From Citrobacter youngae ATCC 29220 (GTDB taxonomy: Bacteria > Pseudomonadota > Gammaproteobacteria > Enterobacterales > Enterobacteriaceae): a stretch of 64,000 nucleotides of DNA. The notes beneath the pieces were generated by a model. That model searched no databases. It had not been told where the DNA came from and saw only the letters and a program-made list of their open reading frames with translations. Shown in pieces: positions 50,379 through 64,000 of the stretch (the stretch's first letter is position 1; each line of letters opens with the position of its first letter). Location of the stretch: positions 398,599-462,598 of the forward strand of contig NZ_GG730302.1 of assembly GCF_000155975.1 (NCBI RefSeq), read 5' to 3'. A program made the position numbers and the translations under genes.

Positions 50379-51560
50379 ATGACACGCTTTCTAATCTGCA
50401 GTTTTGCCCTGGTTCTACTTTATCCCGCCGGTATTGATATGTATCTGGTGGGGCTGCCCCGCATTGCGGCCGATCTACAGGCCAGCGAGGCGCAACTGCA
50501 TATCGCGTTTTCGGTTTATCTGGCGGGTATGGCGACGGCGATGCTTTTCGCCGGAAAAGTCGCCGACCAGTCAGGACGTAAACCTGTCGCCATTGTCGGC
50601 GCCCTCATCTTTATTTTCGCCTCCGCGCTGTGTTCATTCGCCGAGAGCGGTACGCCGTTTCTGGTAGGCCGCTTTATTCAGGGCGTGGGCGCAGGCTGCT
50701 GCTATGTGGTGGCCTTCGCCATCCTGCGCGATACGCTCGACGACCGCCGCCGGGCGAAAGTGTTGTCGCTGTTGAACGGTATTACCTGTATCGTGCCGGT
50801 GCTGGCTCCGGTGATGGGGCATCTGATTATGCTTAAATATCCGTGGCAGAGCCTGTTCTACACGATGATCGGCATGGGCGTGGTCGTGTGCCTGCTGTCG
50901 GTGTTTATCCTGCGAGAATCGCGCCCAGCGACGCTCCCGGCGTCTGAACAAAGGCACCCAAGCAGCGAATCGCTGGTGAACCGTTTTTTCTTAAGCCGCC
51001 TGGCCATTACCACCCTCAGCGTGTCGGTGATCCTGACCTTCGTGAATACCTCCCCGGTGCTGTTAATGGAAGTCATGGGCTTTGACCGCGGTGAGTACGC
51101 CACGACGATGGCCATGACCGCAGGTATCAGTATGGCGGTCTCTTTCTCTACGCCGTTCGCCCTGAGCGTGTTTAAGCCTCGCGTACTGATGCTGACCTCA
51201 CAGACGTTGTTTCTGGCTGCGGGCGTTGTGTTAACTCTCGCCAGCTCGCACATGGTGACGCTGTTTGGGCTGACCTTAATCTGCGCCGGGTTCTCGGTTG
51301 GTTTTGGTGTCGCGATGAGCCAGGCGCTGGGACCGTTCTCGCTGCGGGCAGGGGTTGCCAGCTCGGCGTTAGGTATTGCGCAGGTTTGCGGTTCATCGCT
51401 ATGGATTTGGCTGGCAGCGGTCCTCGGCCTTGATGCGCTGAATATGCTGATCGGGATTCTGATTGGCTGTAGCATAGTGAGTATCATGCTGATTATCACT
51501 GTTGCCCCCAACCGGTCCGCGCCAACTCATGAAGAAATCCCTCAGCAGTCTCGATCTTAA
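50379..51560 (+). CDS. mdtL: MdtL multidrug efflux MFS transporter
   Basis: Drug:H+ antiporter of the DHA1 MFS group, 393 residues with 12 membrane segments. The N-terminal [19 protein letters not shown] stretch holds the family's acidic residue in helix 1, and [16 protein letters not shown] is motif A. In E. coli it contributes to chloramphenicol export. Its end overlaps yidZ by 32 bp. Confidence 0.95.
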   Translation: MTRFLICSFALVLLYPAGIDMYLVGLPRIAADLQASEAQLHIAFSVYLAGMATAMLFAGKVADQSGRKPVAIVGALIFIFASALCSFAESGTPFLVGRFIQGVGAGCCYVVAFAILRDTLDDRRRAKVLSLLNGITCIVPVLAPVMGHLIMLKYPWQSLFYTMIGMGVVVCLLSVFILRESRPATLPASEQRHPSSESLVNRFFLSRLAITTLSVSVILTFVNTSPVLLMEVMGFDRGEYATTMAMTAGISMAVSFSTPFALSVFKPRVLMLTSQTLFLAAGVVLTLASSHMVTLFGLTLICAGFSVGFGVAMSQALGPFSLRAGVASSALGIAQVCGSSLWIWLAAVLGLDALNMLIGILIGCSIVSIMLIITVAPNRSAPTHEEIPQQSRS

Positions 51561-52488
51561 TTTACTGCTCTGCCTGCAACTGTTAATGCAGGAACGCAGC
51601 GTTACCAAAACCGCCAAACGGATGAACGTCACGCCGTCGGCGGTCAGTAAGTCACTGTCGAAACTGCGGACCTGGTTTGACGACCCGCTGTTTGTTAACA
51701 CCCCGCTAGGACTCACGCCGACGCCGTTAATGGTCAGCATGGAACAGAACCTGGCAGAGTGGATGCAGATGGGCAATCAACTGCTGGATAAGCCACACCA
51801 TGAAGCGCCGCGCGGGCTAAAGTTTGATCTGGTAGCCGAAACGCCGCTGGTGATGATCATGTTCAACGCGCTTTCCCGGCAGATCTATCAGCGTTATCCC
51901 CAGGCGACGATCAAAATACGCAACTGGGACTATGATTCGCTGGATGCGATTATTCGCGGGGAGGTGGATATCGGCTTTACCGGTCGTGAAAGCCATCCGC
52001 GTTCGCGTGAATTGTTAAGTTTGCTGCCGTTGTCGATCGACCATGAAGTGCTGTTTTCCGATCTCCCCTGCGTCTGGCTACGTGAAGATCATCCGGCATT
52101 GCAGGAAGAGTGGAATCTGGACACATTTCTGCGCTATCCCCACATCAGCATTAGCTGGGAGCAAAGCGATACCTGGGCGCTGGACGATGTGCTTCAGGAG
52201 ATGGGGCGCGCGCGCAATATCGCGTTATGCCTGCCGGGATTTGAGCAGTCGCTGTTTATGGCCGCCCAGCCGGATCACGCGCTGATAGCCACAGCGCCGG
52301 TCTATTGTCAGCGTTATAACCAACTCCACCAGCTTCCGCTCGTGGCGCGTCCTATGCCATTTGATGCCGCGCAACTGGAGAAAATGCGCGTACCGTTCAC
52401 CCTCCTTTGGCATAAACGTAACAGCCACAATCCGAAGATCGTCTGGCTGAAAGAAACGATCAAGTCGCTATATCGCGATATATCCTGA
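51529..52488 (+). CDS. yidZ: YidZ, LysR-family regulator
   Basis: LysR-type transcription factor with a winged helix-turn-helix (about 8-67, [25 protein letters not shown]) and a substrate-binding domain. Starting [15 protein letters not shown] at 51529 gives 319 residues, as in E. coli. The frame opens earlier at 51502 inside mdtL. E. coli YidZ is linked to nitric-oxide resistance under anaerobic conditions; its target is not clear. Confidence 0.93.
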   Translation: MKKSLSSLDLNLLLCLQLLMQERSVTKTAKRMNVTPSAVSKSLSKLRTWFDDPLFVNTPLGLTPTPLMVSMEQNLAEWMQMGNQLLDKPHHEAPRGLKFDLVAETPLVMIMFNALSRQIYQRYPQATIKIRNWDYDSLDAIIRGEVDIGFTGRESHPRSRELLSLLPLSIDHEVLFSDLPCVWLREDHPALQEEWNLDTFLRYPHISISWEQSDTWALDDVLQEMGRARNIALCLPGFEQSLFMAAQPDHALIATAPVYCQRYNQLHQLPLVARPMPFDAAQLEKMRVPFTLLWHKRNSHNPKIVWLKETIKSLYRDIS

Positions 52489-52654
52489 CGATCCGCCGCT
52501 TCGCTGTTGCTAAAACGACCATTCTGGCAACAGAAATGTAAATATCGCGTAATGTATCCCGTTTCCGTTTATTTTTTAGCCCGTAAAACCTGCCTGAAAG
52601 CCGTGTAAATGTTACTCTGGTAATAATCACGGACCATTAATCACGGAGCGAAAA

Positions 52655-53401
52655 ATGGCGACACATTTTGCCAGAGGGATTCTTACGGAGGGACACCTGG
52701 TTTCAGCTCGCCTCCCTTCCCCCTGTCACATTGAAGCAAGAAATCTACCCGCTCATCGCCGGACTCGTTTCCTGGCCTCCCGCAGTCTTCTCGCCGAACT
52801 GATGTTTATGCTTTATGGCACCAGTATGCTGCCCGAAATAGTGACTCAGGCCAAAGGTAAACCCGCTTTTCGCGATAAGAACCTGCCAGGGTTTTCGGTT
52901 TCTTATGCCGGAAATATCGTTGGTGTTGCGCTGACAACGGAAGGGGTTTGCGGCCTGGATATGGAGCTTCAGCGGGCTACACGCGGTTTCCACAATCCAA
53001 ATTCAGCAGAAACCTGGCGCTTCTCCAGTAACGAAAACCTGTGGATCAATAATCAAAACGACCCCAACGAAGCACGTGCGCAGCTCATTACGCTGCGTCA
53101 GAGCGTACTCAAACTCACCGGCGATGTGTGCAATGACGATCCGCGCGAACTCCAGCTTTTACCCGGCGCAGGACGTCTGAAATGTGCCCATGTTGCGCAG
53201 GTTGAAGCCATTTGCGATGCAGAAGACGTGCTGGTGTGGTCGGTTGCGGTTACGCCAACCATTGAAAAACTCAAGGTTTGGGAGTTTGATGGTAAACAGG
53301 ACTGGAAAAGTTTGCCTGATATCCAGACGCGCGCCAATGAGCCTACGGGTCGTCTGATCCGATTCTCTCAATTATGCGCAGCGAAGAGCCATACGCTTTG
53401 A
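52655..53401 (+). CDS. yieE: 4'-phosphopantetheinyl transferase family protein YieE
   Basis: Sfp-like enzyme predicted to attach phosphopantetheine from CoA to a carrier protein. Of the 248 residues, KGKPAFRDKNLPGFSVSYAGN is the substrate-side region and VCGLDMELQ holds the Mg-binding Asp/Glu. The usual W-x-x-KEA-x-x-K motif is degenerate here (LRQSVLKLTGD), as I recall for YieE proteins, so activity is uncertain. It is followed 30 bp later by chrR. Confidence 0.85.
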   Translation: MATHFARGILTEGHLVSARLPSPCHIEARNLPAHRRTRFLASRSLLAELMFMLYGTSMLPEIVTQAKGKPAFRDKNLPGFSVSYAGNIVGVALTTEGVCGLDMELQRATRGFHNPNSAETWRFSSNENLWINNQNDPNEARAQLITLRQSVLKLTGDVCNDDPRELQLLPGAGRLKCAHVAQVEAICDAEDVLVWSVAVTPTIEKLKVWEFDGKQDWKSLPDIQTRANEPTGRLIRFSQLCAAKSHTL

Positions 53402-53431
53402 TTTAACCTTTATGATGAAACAGGAGTCACC

Positions 53432-53998
53432 ATGTCTGAAACATTGAATGTTGTTACGTTACTGGGAAGTCTGCGCAAAGGTTCGTTTAATGGAATGGTT
53501 GCCCGTACGCTGCCCAAGATTGCTCCAGCGGGCATGGAAGTGAACGCGTTACCGTCGATTGGTGATATCCCGCTGTACGATGCCGACCTCCAGCAGGAAG
53601 AAGGTTTCCCGGCCAGCGTAGAAGCGCTGGCCGAGCAAATCAGGAAGGCTGACGGTGTCGTCATCGTGACGCCAGAATATAATTATTCTGTTCCTGGCGG
53701 ACTGAAGAATGCTATCGACTGGCTGTCCCGCCTGCCCGATCAGCCATTATCTGGCAAGCCGGTGCTGATCCAGACCAGTTCGATGGGCGCTATTGGCGGC
53801 GCGCGCTGCCAGTACCATCTGCGTCAGATCCTGGTGTTCCTCGACGCCATGGTGATGAACAAGCCGGAATTTATGGGCGGCGTCATTCAGAACAAGGTGG
53901 ACCCGCAGACGGGTGAAGTAATCGACCAAAGCACGCTGGACCATCTGACCGGTCAACTGACCGCATTTGGCGACTACATCCAGCGCGTGAAAGCATAA
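53432..53998 (+). CDS. chrR: NAD(P)H-dependent FMN reductase ChrR (YieF)
   Basis: Soluble flavoprotein that reduces quinones and chromate by two-electron transfer, limiting oxidative stress. The 188 residues have a flavodoxin-like fold with the phosphate loop LLGSLRKGSFNGMVA (about 10-24) and the flavin-contact motif TPEYNYSVPGGLKNAIDWLSR. The length equals E. coli YieF. It is followed by a strong terminator. Confidence 0.96.
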   Translation: MSETLNVVTLLGSLRKGSFNGMVARTLPKIAPAGMEVNALPSIGDIPLYDADLQQEEGFPASVEALAEQIRKADGVVIVTPEYNYSVPGGLKNAIDWLSRLPDQPLSGKPVLIQTSSMGAIGGARCQYHLRQILVFLDAMVMNKPEFMGGVIQNKVDPQTGEVIDQSTLDHLTGQLTAFGDYIQRVKA

Positions 53999-54002
53999 AA
54001 GA

Positions 54003-54036
54003 AAAAGCCCGGCAATTTGCCGGGCTTGTTTTTCTA
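54003..54036. terminator. Bidirectional terminator between chrR and adeQ
   Basis: AAGCCCGGCAATTTGCCGGGCTT is a perfect stem-loop flanked by AAAAA on the left and TTTTT on the right. It lies between converging genes. Confidence 0.92.
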
Positions 54037-54054
54037 AAACCAAATAAACAGCGA

Positions 54055-55392
54055 TCAGTGCGCGTCGATAAACACAATCTTCAGCACAAACAGCAGCGCG
54101 ACAACGATGACGCACGGGCTGAGATCGCGCAAACGTCCGGTACCGATTTTCATCACGCAGTAGGAAATAAAGCCCAGCGCGATACCTTCGGTAATTGAGA
54201 AGCTAAACGGCATCATCACGGCGGTAATAAACGCCGGAACCGCTTCTGTCAGGTCATCCCACTTCACGCGCGACAGGCTTGACGTCATCAGCACACCGAC
54301 GTAAATCAGCGCACCGGCTGCGGCATAGCCCGGCACCATTCCCGCCAGCGGCGACAGGAAGATAACCAGCAGGAACAGCAGGCCAACCACCACCGCGGTC
54401 AGGCCGGTACGTCCGCCGACCGAAACCCCGGAAGAAGATTCAATATAGGCGGTAACGGAAGACGTCCCGATGAACGCCCCGGTCACGGACGACACGCTAT
54501 CCACATACAACGCCTGCTTCATACGCGGGAACTTGCCCTTCGCATCCGCCAGACCGGCTTTATCCGTAACGCCAATCAGCGTACCGGAGGAGTCGAACAG
54601 GTTGACCAGCATGAACGAGAAAATCACGCCCGCCAGGCCAATGTTAAACGAACCGGCCAGATCGACATGCCCAATAACGGACATGACGCTCGGCGGCGCG
54701 GAGACGATACCGTTGTAATGCACATCGCCCAGCATCCAGCCCAGCAGCGTGGTCACAATGATGGAGATCAGCACCGCCGCATGAATGTTGCGTGACGCCA
54801 GAATCGCGATGATAAAGAAGCCCAGAATACCGAGCAGCACGCTGTGAGACGTCAGGTTGCCAATAGATACCAGCGTGTCTTTGTTCGCCACGATAACACC
54901 GGCGTTTTTCAGCCCCATCATACCGATGAACAGGCCAATACCGCTGGTGATGCCCACGCGCAGGCTCACCGGGATATTGGCAATCATCCAGTAACGCACG
55001 CGGAAAATCGTCAGCAGCAGCAGACCTACCGCGCCCCAGAAGATTGCGCCCATACCAATCTGCCAGGAGAGGCCCATCGCGCCGACGACCACGAAGGCAA
55101 AGAATGCGTTCAGGCCCATCGCAGGCGCAAGTGCGACCGGCAGGTTGGCAAACAGGCCCATCAGGATGCTACCAAATGCCGCAATAAGACAGGTGGTCAC
55201 AAAGACGGCGCTGGTATCCATTCCAGCCACGCCAAGAATTTGCGGGTTAACAAAAACGATATACACCATCGTCAGGAAGGTCGTTAAACCGGCGATCACT
55301 TCGGTCCGTGCCGTTGTGCCATGCTCGCGCAGTTTAAACACGCGTTCCAGCATCCCCTGGCCAGAAGCCTGGGTTGTGTGTTGTTGACTCAT
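54055..55392 (-). CDS. adeQ: Adenine permease AdeQ (YieG)
   Basis: High-affinity adenine:H+ symporter of the NCS2/AzgA-like (COG2252) family. Starting MSQQHTTQASGQGMLERVF at 55392 gives 445 residues with about 12-14 membrane segments. Signature regions are ALAPAMGLNAFFAF (about 80-93) and SSVTAYIESSSGVSVGGRTGLTAV (about 320-343). A PurR-like operator lies upstream. It is divergent from yieH. Confidence 0.95.
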   Translation of the reverse strand: MSQQHTTQASGQGMLERVFKLREHGTTARTEVIAGLTTFLTMVYIVFVNPQILGVAGMDTSAVFVTTCLIAAFGSILMGLFANLPVALAPAMGLNAFFAFVVVGAMGLSWQIGMGAIFWGAVGLLLLTIFRVRYWMIANIPVSLRVGITSGIGLFIGMMGLKNAGVIVANKDTLVSIGNLTSHSVLLGILGFFIIAILASRNIHAAVLISIIVTTLLGWMLGDVHYNGIVSAPPSVMSVIGHVDLAGSFNIGLAGVIFSFMLVNLFDSSGTLIGVTDKAGLADAKGKFPRMKQALYVDSVSSVTGAFIGTSSVTAYIESSSGVSVGGRTGLTAVVVGLLFLLVIFLSPLAGMVPGYAAAGALIYVGVLMTSSLSRVKWDDLTEAVPAFITAVMMPFSFSITEGIALGFISYCVMKIGTGRLRDLSPCVIVVALLFVLKIVFIDAH

Positions 55393-55493
55393 TATCAATT
55401 TCCGAACAAGGAGGGAAAATTCGTCGCTATCCTATACCAAAATGCGACAATAGGGTTGGGTTATGAGCAACTTTTTTCATTGAATTTGCTTAT

Positions 55494-55509
55494 ACGGCAA
55501 CGATTGCGT
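55494..55509. promoter_or_regulatory. PurR-like operator between adeQ and yieH
   Basis: ACGGCAACGATTGCGT matches 13 of 16 positions of the PurR site ACGCAAACGTTTGCGT, with the CG centre kept. In E. coli yieG is reported as PurR-regulated. It is 102 bp from the adeQ start. Confidence 0.6.
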
Positions 55510-55559
55510 ACCGCAATAATGCATTACGAAAACGTTAAACTTGTTAAAACGGAAATGAC

Positions 55560-56225
55560 ATGTCCCAGATAGAAGCCGTATTTTTTGACTGTGACGGTAC
55601 CCTTGTCGACAGTGAAGTGATTTGTTCTCGCGCGTATGTCAGCATGTTCCAGGCGTTCGGCATTACGCTCGATCTTGAAGAGATTTTTAAGCGCTTCAAG
55701 GGAGTAAAGCTGTACGAAATCATCGACATTATCAACGAAGAGCACGGTGTCGAACTGGCAAAAGCCGATTTAGAACCGGTTTACCGCGCTGAGGTCGCAC
55801 GTCTGTTCGATACGGAACTGGAGGTGATTGCCGGTGCCAATGCGCTGCTGGACAGCATGGCTGTGCCCATGTGCGTGGTATCTAACGGCCCGGTCAGCAA
55901 AATGCAGCATTCGCTGGGTAAGCTGGGCATGCTGCATCATTTCCCTGATTTGCTGTTCAGCGGATACGACATTCAGCGCTGGAAACCCGATCCGGATCTG
56001 ATGTTCCACGCGGCGAAAGCGATGAACGTCAACGTTGAGAACTGCATTCTGGTTGATGATTCCAGCGCAGGCGCGCAGGCGGGGATTGCTGCCGGGATGG
56101 ACGTATTCTACTTCTGCGCCGATCCACATAACAAACCGATCGATCATCCAAAAGTGACGACGTTTACCGATCTGACACAGTTGCCGGAATTGTGGAAGGC
56201 GCGCGGATGGGATATTACGCGTTAA
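55560..56225 (+). CDS. yieH: YieH 6-phosphogluconate phosphatase (HAD superfamily)
   Basis: Cytoplasmic HAD phosphatase (beta-PGM-like subfamily) active on 6-phosphogluconate and related esters in E. coli. The 221 residues have motif I FFDCDGTLVDSE (D10, D12), motif II VVSNGP, a motif III Lys in QRWKPDPD and motif IV ILVDDSSAG. A helical cap lies between motifs I and II. The length equals the E. coli protein. Confidence 0.95.
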   Translation: MSQIEAVFFDCDGTLVDSEVICSRAYVSMFQAFGITLDLEEIFKRFKGVKLYEIIDIINEEHGVELAKADLEPVYRAEVARLFDTELEVIAGANALLDSMAVPMCVVSNGPVSKMQHSLGKLGMLHHFPDLLFSGYDIQRWKPDPDLMFHAAKAMNVNVENCILVDDSSAGAQAGIAAGMDVFYFCADPHNKPIDHPKVTTFTDLTQLPELWKARGWDITR

Positions 56226-56231
56226 CTGAAA

Positions 56232-56302
56232 TGCCGGATGGCGCCGACGCTTATCCGGCCTACAAGGCTCGTAGGGCGGGTAAGCGATAGCGCCACCCGC
56301 CA
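56232..56302. repeat. REP/BIME pair
   Basis: Inverted REP units (GCCGGATGGCGCCGACGC...TATCCGGCCTAC / CGTAGGGCGGGTAAGCG...GCCACCCGCC) lie between converging yieH and phoU. Confidence 0.88.
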
Positions 56303-56308
56303 CAAACA

Positions 56309-57034
56309 TCACTCTTTCGGGTCTTTACCCGCCAGCAGCTTATCCAGTTCATCACCACCTACGTGACGGAAATCTTGTCCCTTCACGAAGTAGAAGATGT
56401 ATTCGCAGATATTCTGGCAACGATCGCCGATACGCTCGATAGAACGGGCGCAAAACAGCGCGGTCAGCACGCTTGGGATAGTACGCGGGTCTTCCATCAT
56501 ATAGGTCATCAGCTGGCGCACGATGCCTTCATATTCCTGGTCAACTTTCTTATCTTCACGATAAATACGTACCGCTTCATCCAGATCCATGCGCGCAAAC
56601 GCATCCAGCACGTCATGCAGCATCTGCACGGTGTGGCGACCCAGTGATTCCAGGCTCACCAGCAAAGGCTGGTGCTGCTGGGAGAATTTCTCCAGCGCGG
56701 TACGACAAATTTTGTCCGCCACGTCGCCAATACGCTCCAGCTCGGCGATGGTTTTAATAATCGCCATCACCAGGCGCAGGTCGCTGGCGGTAGGCTGACG
56801 CTTGGCGATGATACGCACGCAGGCTTCGTCGATCGCCACTTCCATCATATTGACGTTCTTATCGCCTTCAATGACGCGCTTCGCCAGATCGCTGTCCTGG
56901 TTATGCATGGCGGTAATCGCATCAGAAAGCTGCTGTTCGACCATACCGCCCATGGTCATCACCTGGGTACGGATGCTTTCCAGCTCTGCATTGAACTGGC
57001 CGGAAATATGTTTATTTAGGTTAAGGTTATCCAC
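56309..57034 (-). CDS. phoU: PhoU, negative regulator of the Pho response
   Basis: Peripheral cytoplasmic protein that links the Pst transporter to the PhoR sensor, keeping the Pho regulon off when phosphate is ample. The 241 residues form two three-helix repeats with the metal-binding E/D-rich motifs ([23 protein letters not shown] and [20 protein letters not shown]). It is last gene of pstSCAB-phoU, 14 bp after pstB. Confidence 0.98.
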   Translation of the reverse strand: MDNLNLNKHISGQFNAELESIRTQVMTMGGMVEQQLSDAITAMHNQDSDLAKRVIEGDKNVNMMEVAIDEACVRIIAKRQPTASDLRLVMAIIKTIAELERIGDVADKICRTALEKFSQQHQPLLVSLESLGRHTVQMLHDVLDAFARMDLDEAVRIYREDKKVDQEYEGIVRQLMTYMMEDPRTIPSVLTALFCARSIERIGDRCQNICEYIFYFVKGQDFRHVGGDELDKLLAGKDPKE

Positions 57035-57048
57035 AACAAGCTCCTGAA

Positions 57049-57828
<780 letters not shown>

Positions 57829-57841
57829 CTATTCCTTATCA

Positions 57842-57923
57842 TGCCTGATGGCGCGCAGCTTATCAGGCCTACAAATATGTTCGACCGTAGGCCGGATAAG
57901 GCGTTTACGCCGCCATCCGGCAA
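57842..57923. repeat. REP/BIME pair inside the pst operon (pstA-pstB)
   Basis: Inverted REP units (GCCTGATGGCGCGCAGC...TATCAGGCCTAC / GTAGGCCGGATAAGGCG...GCCATCCGGC) fill the 107-bp pstA-pstB spacer. They can adjust mRNA stability between the membrane and ATPase genes. Confidence 0.9.
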
Positions 57924-57929
57924 CTCGTC

Positions 57930-59782
<1,853 letters not shown>

Positions 59783-59821
59783 TCACTCTTTAAGTTAAAC
59801 GCGTTTACGAAGTTGCCCTGC

Positions 59822-59903
59822 CAGATGGCGCTACGCTTATCCGGCCTACGAATCAGGCCTACAGGATGAACCGTAGGGCGGGTAAGCGTAGCGCCACCCG
59901 CCA
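59822..59903. repeat. REP/BIME pair inside the pst operon (pstS-pstC)
   Basis: Inverted REP units (GATGGCGCTACGC...TATCCGGCCTAC / CGTAGGGCGGGTAAGCG...GCCACCCGCC) in the 144-bp pstS-pstC spacer. They are likely to stabilise the upstream pstS message. Confidence 0.9.
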
Positions 59904-59923
59904 TCTTCGTCAAAAATATCCTG

Positions 59924-61072
<1,149 letters not shown>

Positions 61073-61247
61073 TAAGAAATAACGCATCAGGAACAATTAA
61101 AAATTGTATAAAAACATAAAGTTAGGAAATAATGTGACAATCATATTTCGGCAAAATTTTCTTTTTATGACACTGAAAACAGTAGCTGAAGATGACGGTT
61201 TGTCACATAAAACAGGCGGGATAATTGATTAAAAACAGAACAAGTCT

Positions 61248-61279
61248 AAAAAAATGCCCCGCTTTGAGCAGGGCATTTT
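61248..61279 (-). terminator. glmUS operon terminator
   Basis: On the minus strand ATGCCCTGCTCAAAGCGGGGCAT is followed by TTTTTT, about 20 bp after the glmS stop. Confidence 0.9.
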
Positions 61280-61298
61280 CAGTTCAGTAGGGTACGGC

Positions 61299-63128
61299 TT
61301 ATTCCACGGTAACCGACTTCGCGAGGTTACGCGGCTGGTCCACGTCGGTGCCTTTAATCAGCGCCACGTGATACGCCAGCAGTTGCAGCGGAACGGTGTA
61401 GAAGATCGGTGCAATCACCTCTTCTACATGCGGCATCTCGATGATGTGCATGTTTTCACTGCTGGTAAAGCCAGCATCCTGATCGGCAAAGACGTACAGC
61501 TGACCGCCGCGGGCACGAACTTCTTCAATGTTAGATTTCAGTTTTTCCAACAGTTCGTTGTTCGGTGCGACCACGATAACCGGCATATCGGCATCGATCA
61601 GCGCCAGCGGGCCGTGCTTCAGTTCACCTGCCGCATAAGCTTCTGCGTGAATATACGAGATCTCTTTCAGCTTCAGCGCGCCTTCCAGCGCAATCGGGTA
61701 CTGATCGCCACGACCAAGGAACAGCGCATGGTGTTTGTCAGAGAAACCTTCCGCCAGCGCAGCAATGCGTTTGTCCTGGGACAGCATCTGCTCAATACGG
61801 CTCGGCAACGCCTGCAGACCGTGAACAATCTCTTGCTCAATAGACGCATCCAGACCTTTCAGACGAGACAGCTTAGCCACCAGCATCAGCAGAACGGTCA
61901 GCTGGGTGGTAAATGCTTTCGTGGAGGCCACGCCGATTTCGGTTCCGGCATTGGTCATCATAGCCAGATCGGATTCACGCACCAGAGAGGACCCTGGTAC
62001 GTTACAGATGGCCAGCGAGCCAAGATAACCCAGCTCTTTAGATAAACGCAGACCCGCCAGGGTATCCGCCGTTTCACCGGACTGGGAAAGGGTGATCATC
62101 AGGCTGTTACGACGCACGGCAGATTTGCGATAGCGGAATTCAGAGGCGATTTCGACATCACAAGGAATACCGGCCAGCGACTCGAACCAGTAGCGGGATA
62201 CCATACCGGAGTTGTACGACGTACCACAGGCGATAATCTGGATATGCTCAACCTGAGACAGCAGCTCGTTAGCGCGCGACCCCAGCTCGCTTAAATCCAC
62301 TTCACCGTGGCTAATGCGCCCGGTCAGCGTATTTTTAATCGCGTTCGGCTGCTCGTAGATCTCTTTCTGCATGTAGTGGCGATAAATACCTTTTTCGCCG
62401 GCGTCATATTGCAGGTTAGATTCGATATCCTGACGTTTCACTTCCGCGCCAGATTTGTCGAAGATAGAGACCGAACGACGGGTCACTTCCGCGATGTCAC
62501 CCTCTTCCAGGAAGATAAAGCGACGGGTTACCGGCAGCAGCGCCAGCTGATCGGAAGCGATAAAGTTTTCCCCCATACCCAGACCAATCACCAGCGGGCT
62601 ACCTGAACGGGCCGCCAGCAGCGTTTCCGGGCTACGGGTATCCATGATCACCGTACCGTAGGCGCCGCGCAGTTGCGGAATAGCACGCAGTACGGCTTCA
62701 CGCAGCGTACCACCCTGCTCCAGCTCCCAGTGCACCAGGTGAGCAATCACTTCGGTGTCGGTTTCAGAAACAAAGGTGTAACCACGCGTTTTCAGCAGTT
62801 CACGCAGCGGTTCATGGTTTTCAATGATGCCGTTATGCACCACGACAATGTGTTCAGAAACATGGGGATGCGCGTTCGCTTCTGAAGGTTCGCCGTGTGT
62901 CGCCCAACGGGTATGAGCGATACCGGTACCACCATGCAGCGGATGTTCTTCCGCAGCGGCAGTCAGCATCTGCACTTTACCCAGACGACGCAGACGGGTC
63001 ATGTTGCCTTCAGCATCGACAACGGCCAGACCAGCAGAGTCATAACCACGATATTCCAGACGACGTAAACCTTCGAGAAGGATTTCAGCTACATCACGCT
63101 GCGCGATAGCGCCAACAATTCCACACAT
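61299..63128 (-). CDS. glmS: Glucosamine-6-phosphate synthase
   Basis: Makes glucosamine-6-phosphate from fructose-6-phosphate and glutamine, the first step toward UDP-GlcNAc for cell wall and LPS. The 609 residues start [20 protein letters not shown], where Cys2 becomes the N-terminal nucleophile of the glutaminase domain (about 1-240). Two SIS isomerase domains follow (e.g. [10 protein letters not shown] and [17 protein letters not shown]) and the protein ends in the conserved [11 protein letters not shown] tail. It lies downstream of glmU. In enterics the glmUS message is controlled by GlmZ/GlmY small RNAs encoded elsewhere. Confidence 0.99.
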   Translation of the reverse strand: MCGIVGAIAQRDVAEILLEGLRRLEYRGYDSAGLAVVDAEGNMTRLRRLGKVQMLTAAAEEHPLHGGTGIAHTRWATHGEPSEANAHPHVSEHIVVVHNGIIENHEPLRELLKTRGYTFVSETDTEVIAHLVHWELEQGGTLREAVLRAIPQLRGAYGTVIMDTRSPETLLAARSGSPLVIGLGMGENFIASDQLALLPVTRRFIFLEEGDIAEVTRRSVSIFDKSGAEVKRQDIESNLQYDAGEKGIYRHYMQKEIYEQPNAIKNTLTGRISHGEVDLSELGSRANELLSQVEHIQIIACGTSYNSGMVSRYWFESLAGIPCDVEIASEFRYRKSAVRRNSLMITLSQSGETADTLAGLRLSKELGYLGSLAICNVPGSSLVRESDLAMMTNAGTEIGVASTKAFTTQLTVLLMLVAKLSRLKGLDASIEQEIVHGLQALPSRIEQMLSQDKRIAALAEGFSDKHHALFLGRGDQYPIALEGALKLKEISYIHAEAYAAGELKHGPLALIDADMPVIVVAPNNELLEKLKSNIEEVRARGGQLYVFADQDAGFTSSENMHIIEMPHVEEVIAPIFYTVPLQLLAYHVALIKGTDVDQPRNLAKSVTVE

Positions 63129-63279
63129 ATTTTTTGATTCCGAATTTAGGCATTTGCCTGTCGTTGTCGCTGACCTGTATTTGCCCTTTCCGGGCGCCCC
63201 GAGCCTTGTAGAGAGTGGGGTTATTTTTATGGTACTGCTTGTTGAGCGGAGGATTATGTTATCCCCTCATCTCTTGTCT

Positions 63280-63344
63280 GCCTGATGGCGCTCACGCTTA
63301 TCAGGCCTACAGAACGTCACCGCACGTAGGCCGCCATCCGGCAA
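63280..63344. repeat. REP/BIME pair between glmU and glmS
   Basis: Inverted REP units (GCCTGATGGCGCTCACGC...TATCAGGCCTAC / ACGTAGGCCGCCATCCGGC) in the 224-bp glmU-glmS spacer. Confidence 0.88.
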
Positions 63345-63352
63345 AAATAAAA

Positions 63353-64000
63353 TTACTTCTTCTTCACCGGGCGCTGCCAGCCCTGTTTATGGACCTGAGG
63401 CACACGGCTTAATACCAGTTCGTTATCAGCAACATCGCGCGTTACGGTCGTCCCCGCCGCGATAGTGGCACCGTTACCCACGGTGACAGGCGCCACCAGC
63501 TGAGTATCGGAACCGACAAACACATCATCGCCAATAATGGTTTTAAATTTATTCGCACCGTCGTAGTTGCAGGTAATGGTCCCCGCGCCAATGTTTACGT
63601 TATCGCCAATTTCCGCATCGCCCAGGTAAGTCAAATGACCGGCTTTGGAGCCTTTCCCCAGACGCGCTTTTTTCATTTCGACGAAGTTGCCCACATGTGC
63701 GCCTTCCTGCAGCTCAGCCCCCGGCCGCAGACGCGCGAAAGGCCCGATAGTACAGGCCGCTTCCAGATGGGCATCTTCCACCACGCTGTACGGGCTTAGC
63801 TCACAACCATCACCAATCACGCTGTTTTTGATGATGCAGCCAGCGCCAATCTTGACGCGATCCCCAACGGTGACGTTACCTTCAATGATAACGTTAGTAT
63901 CAATTTCAACATCGCGCCCGTGAATAAGCGTACCGCGAAGATCAAAACGTGCAGGATCGCGCAGCATCACGCCCGCCAGCAGCAGTTTTTCTGCCTGCTC
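63353..64000 (-). CDS. glmU: GlmU, C-terminal acetyltransferase part (cut by window edge)
   Basis: Bifunctional enzyme that acetylates glucosamine-1-phosphate and then uridylylates it to UDP-GlcNAc. Only the last 215 residues are inside the window; the frame is open through position 64000 ([19 protein letters not shown]). The visible part is the left-handed beta-helix of hexapeptide repeats ([53 protein letters not shown]) and the basic C-terminus QRPVKKK. The ATG near 63970 is internal, not the start. Confidence 0.97.
   Translation of the reverse strand, partial: EQAEKLLLAGVMLRDPARFDLRGTLIHGRDVEIDTNVIIEGNVTVGDRVKIGAGCIIKNSVIGDGCELSPYSVVEDAHLEAACTIGPFARLRPGAELQEGAHVGNFVEMKKARLGKGSKAGHLTYLGDAEIGDNVNIGAGTITCNYDGANKFKTIIGDDVFVGSDTQLVAPVTVGNGATIAAGTTVTRDVADNELVLSRVPQVHKQGWQRPVKKK

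Noticed and set aside
61254-62045. 263-codon frame opposite glmS
   Set aside because: Antisense shadow of glmS with no start context or domain; it also runs through the terminator region.

Overview
The window is a chromosomal segment of an enteric gammaproteobacterium, almost certainly Salmonella enterica. The protein sequences and gene order (uhpBA, ilvBN, emrD, dsdCXA, ibpAB, dgo, gyrB-recF-dnaN-dnaA, rpmH-rnpA-yidD-yidC-mnmE, pstSCAB-phoU, glmUS) match the oriC-proximal backbone known from E. coli. The tnaCAB operon is missing between mnmE and mdtL, E. coli yidX and yidB are replaced by other genes, and REP elements are numerous. The organism call rests on recalled knowledge of these families and of synteny; no database was searched.

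Layout. 1-1640: 3' part of the UhpBA sugar-phosphate sensing system, minus strand. 1793-3981: ilvBN with the ivbL leader peptide and attenuator. 4110-4645: the SOS-controlled tisB toxin and its antisense RNA IstR. 4717-7916: a DMT transporter, emrD and a secreted glycoside-hydrolase-like protein. 8016-11849: D-serine detoxification (dsdC, dsdX, dsdA). 11862-18579: a sulfatase cluster (radical-SAM maturase, small membrane proteins, sulfatase, Na+ symporter, AraC-type regulator). 18630-23215: yidE, heat-shock ibpAB, yidQ, yidR. 23316-29387: cbrA and the D-galactonate operon dgoRKADT with DgoR-type operators.

29498-32783: a three-gene envelope operon encoding two predicted outer-membrane barrels and a DUF4056-like exported protein. 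32957-33769: yidA. 33770-39493: an AT-rich leader carrying a KdgR-like operator, then a hexuronate-type MFS transporter, a KdgM-type porin, an exported alginate-lyase-like protein and a cytoplasmic heparinase II/III-like lyase. Together these look like a complete route for cutting, importing and further degrading an acidic polysaccharide. This locus and the envelope operon are the most novel-looking parts of the window.

39570-50196: replication and translation core (gyrB, recF, dnaN, dnaA, rpmH, rnpA, yidD, yidC, mnmE), with an ERIC-like hairpin element separating dnaN from recF. 50379-56225: mdtL, yidZ, yieE, chrR, a purine permease (adeQ/yieG) and yieH. 56309-61072: the phosphate operon pstSCAB-phoU with two Pho boxes and two internal REP clusters. 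61299-64000: glmS and the 3' part of glmU. I saw no tRNA, rRNA, insertion sequence, prophage or CRISPR array.
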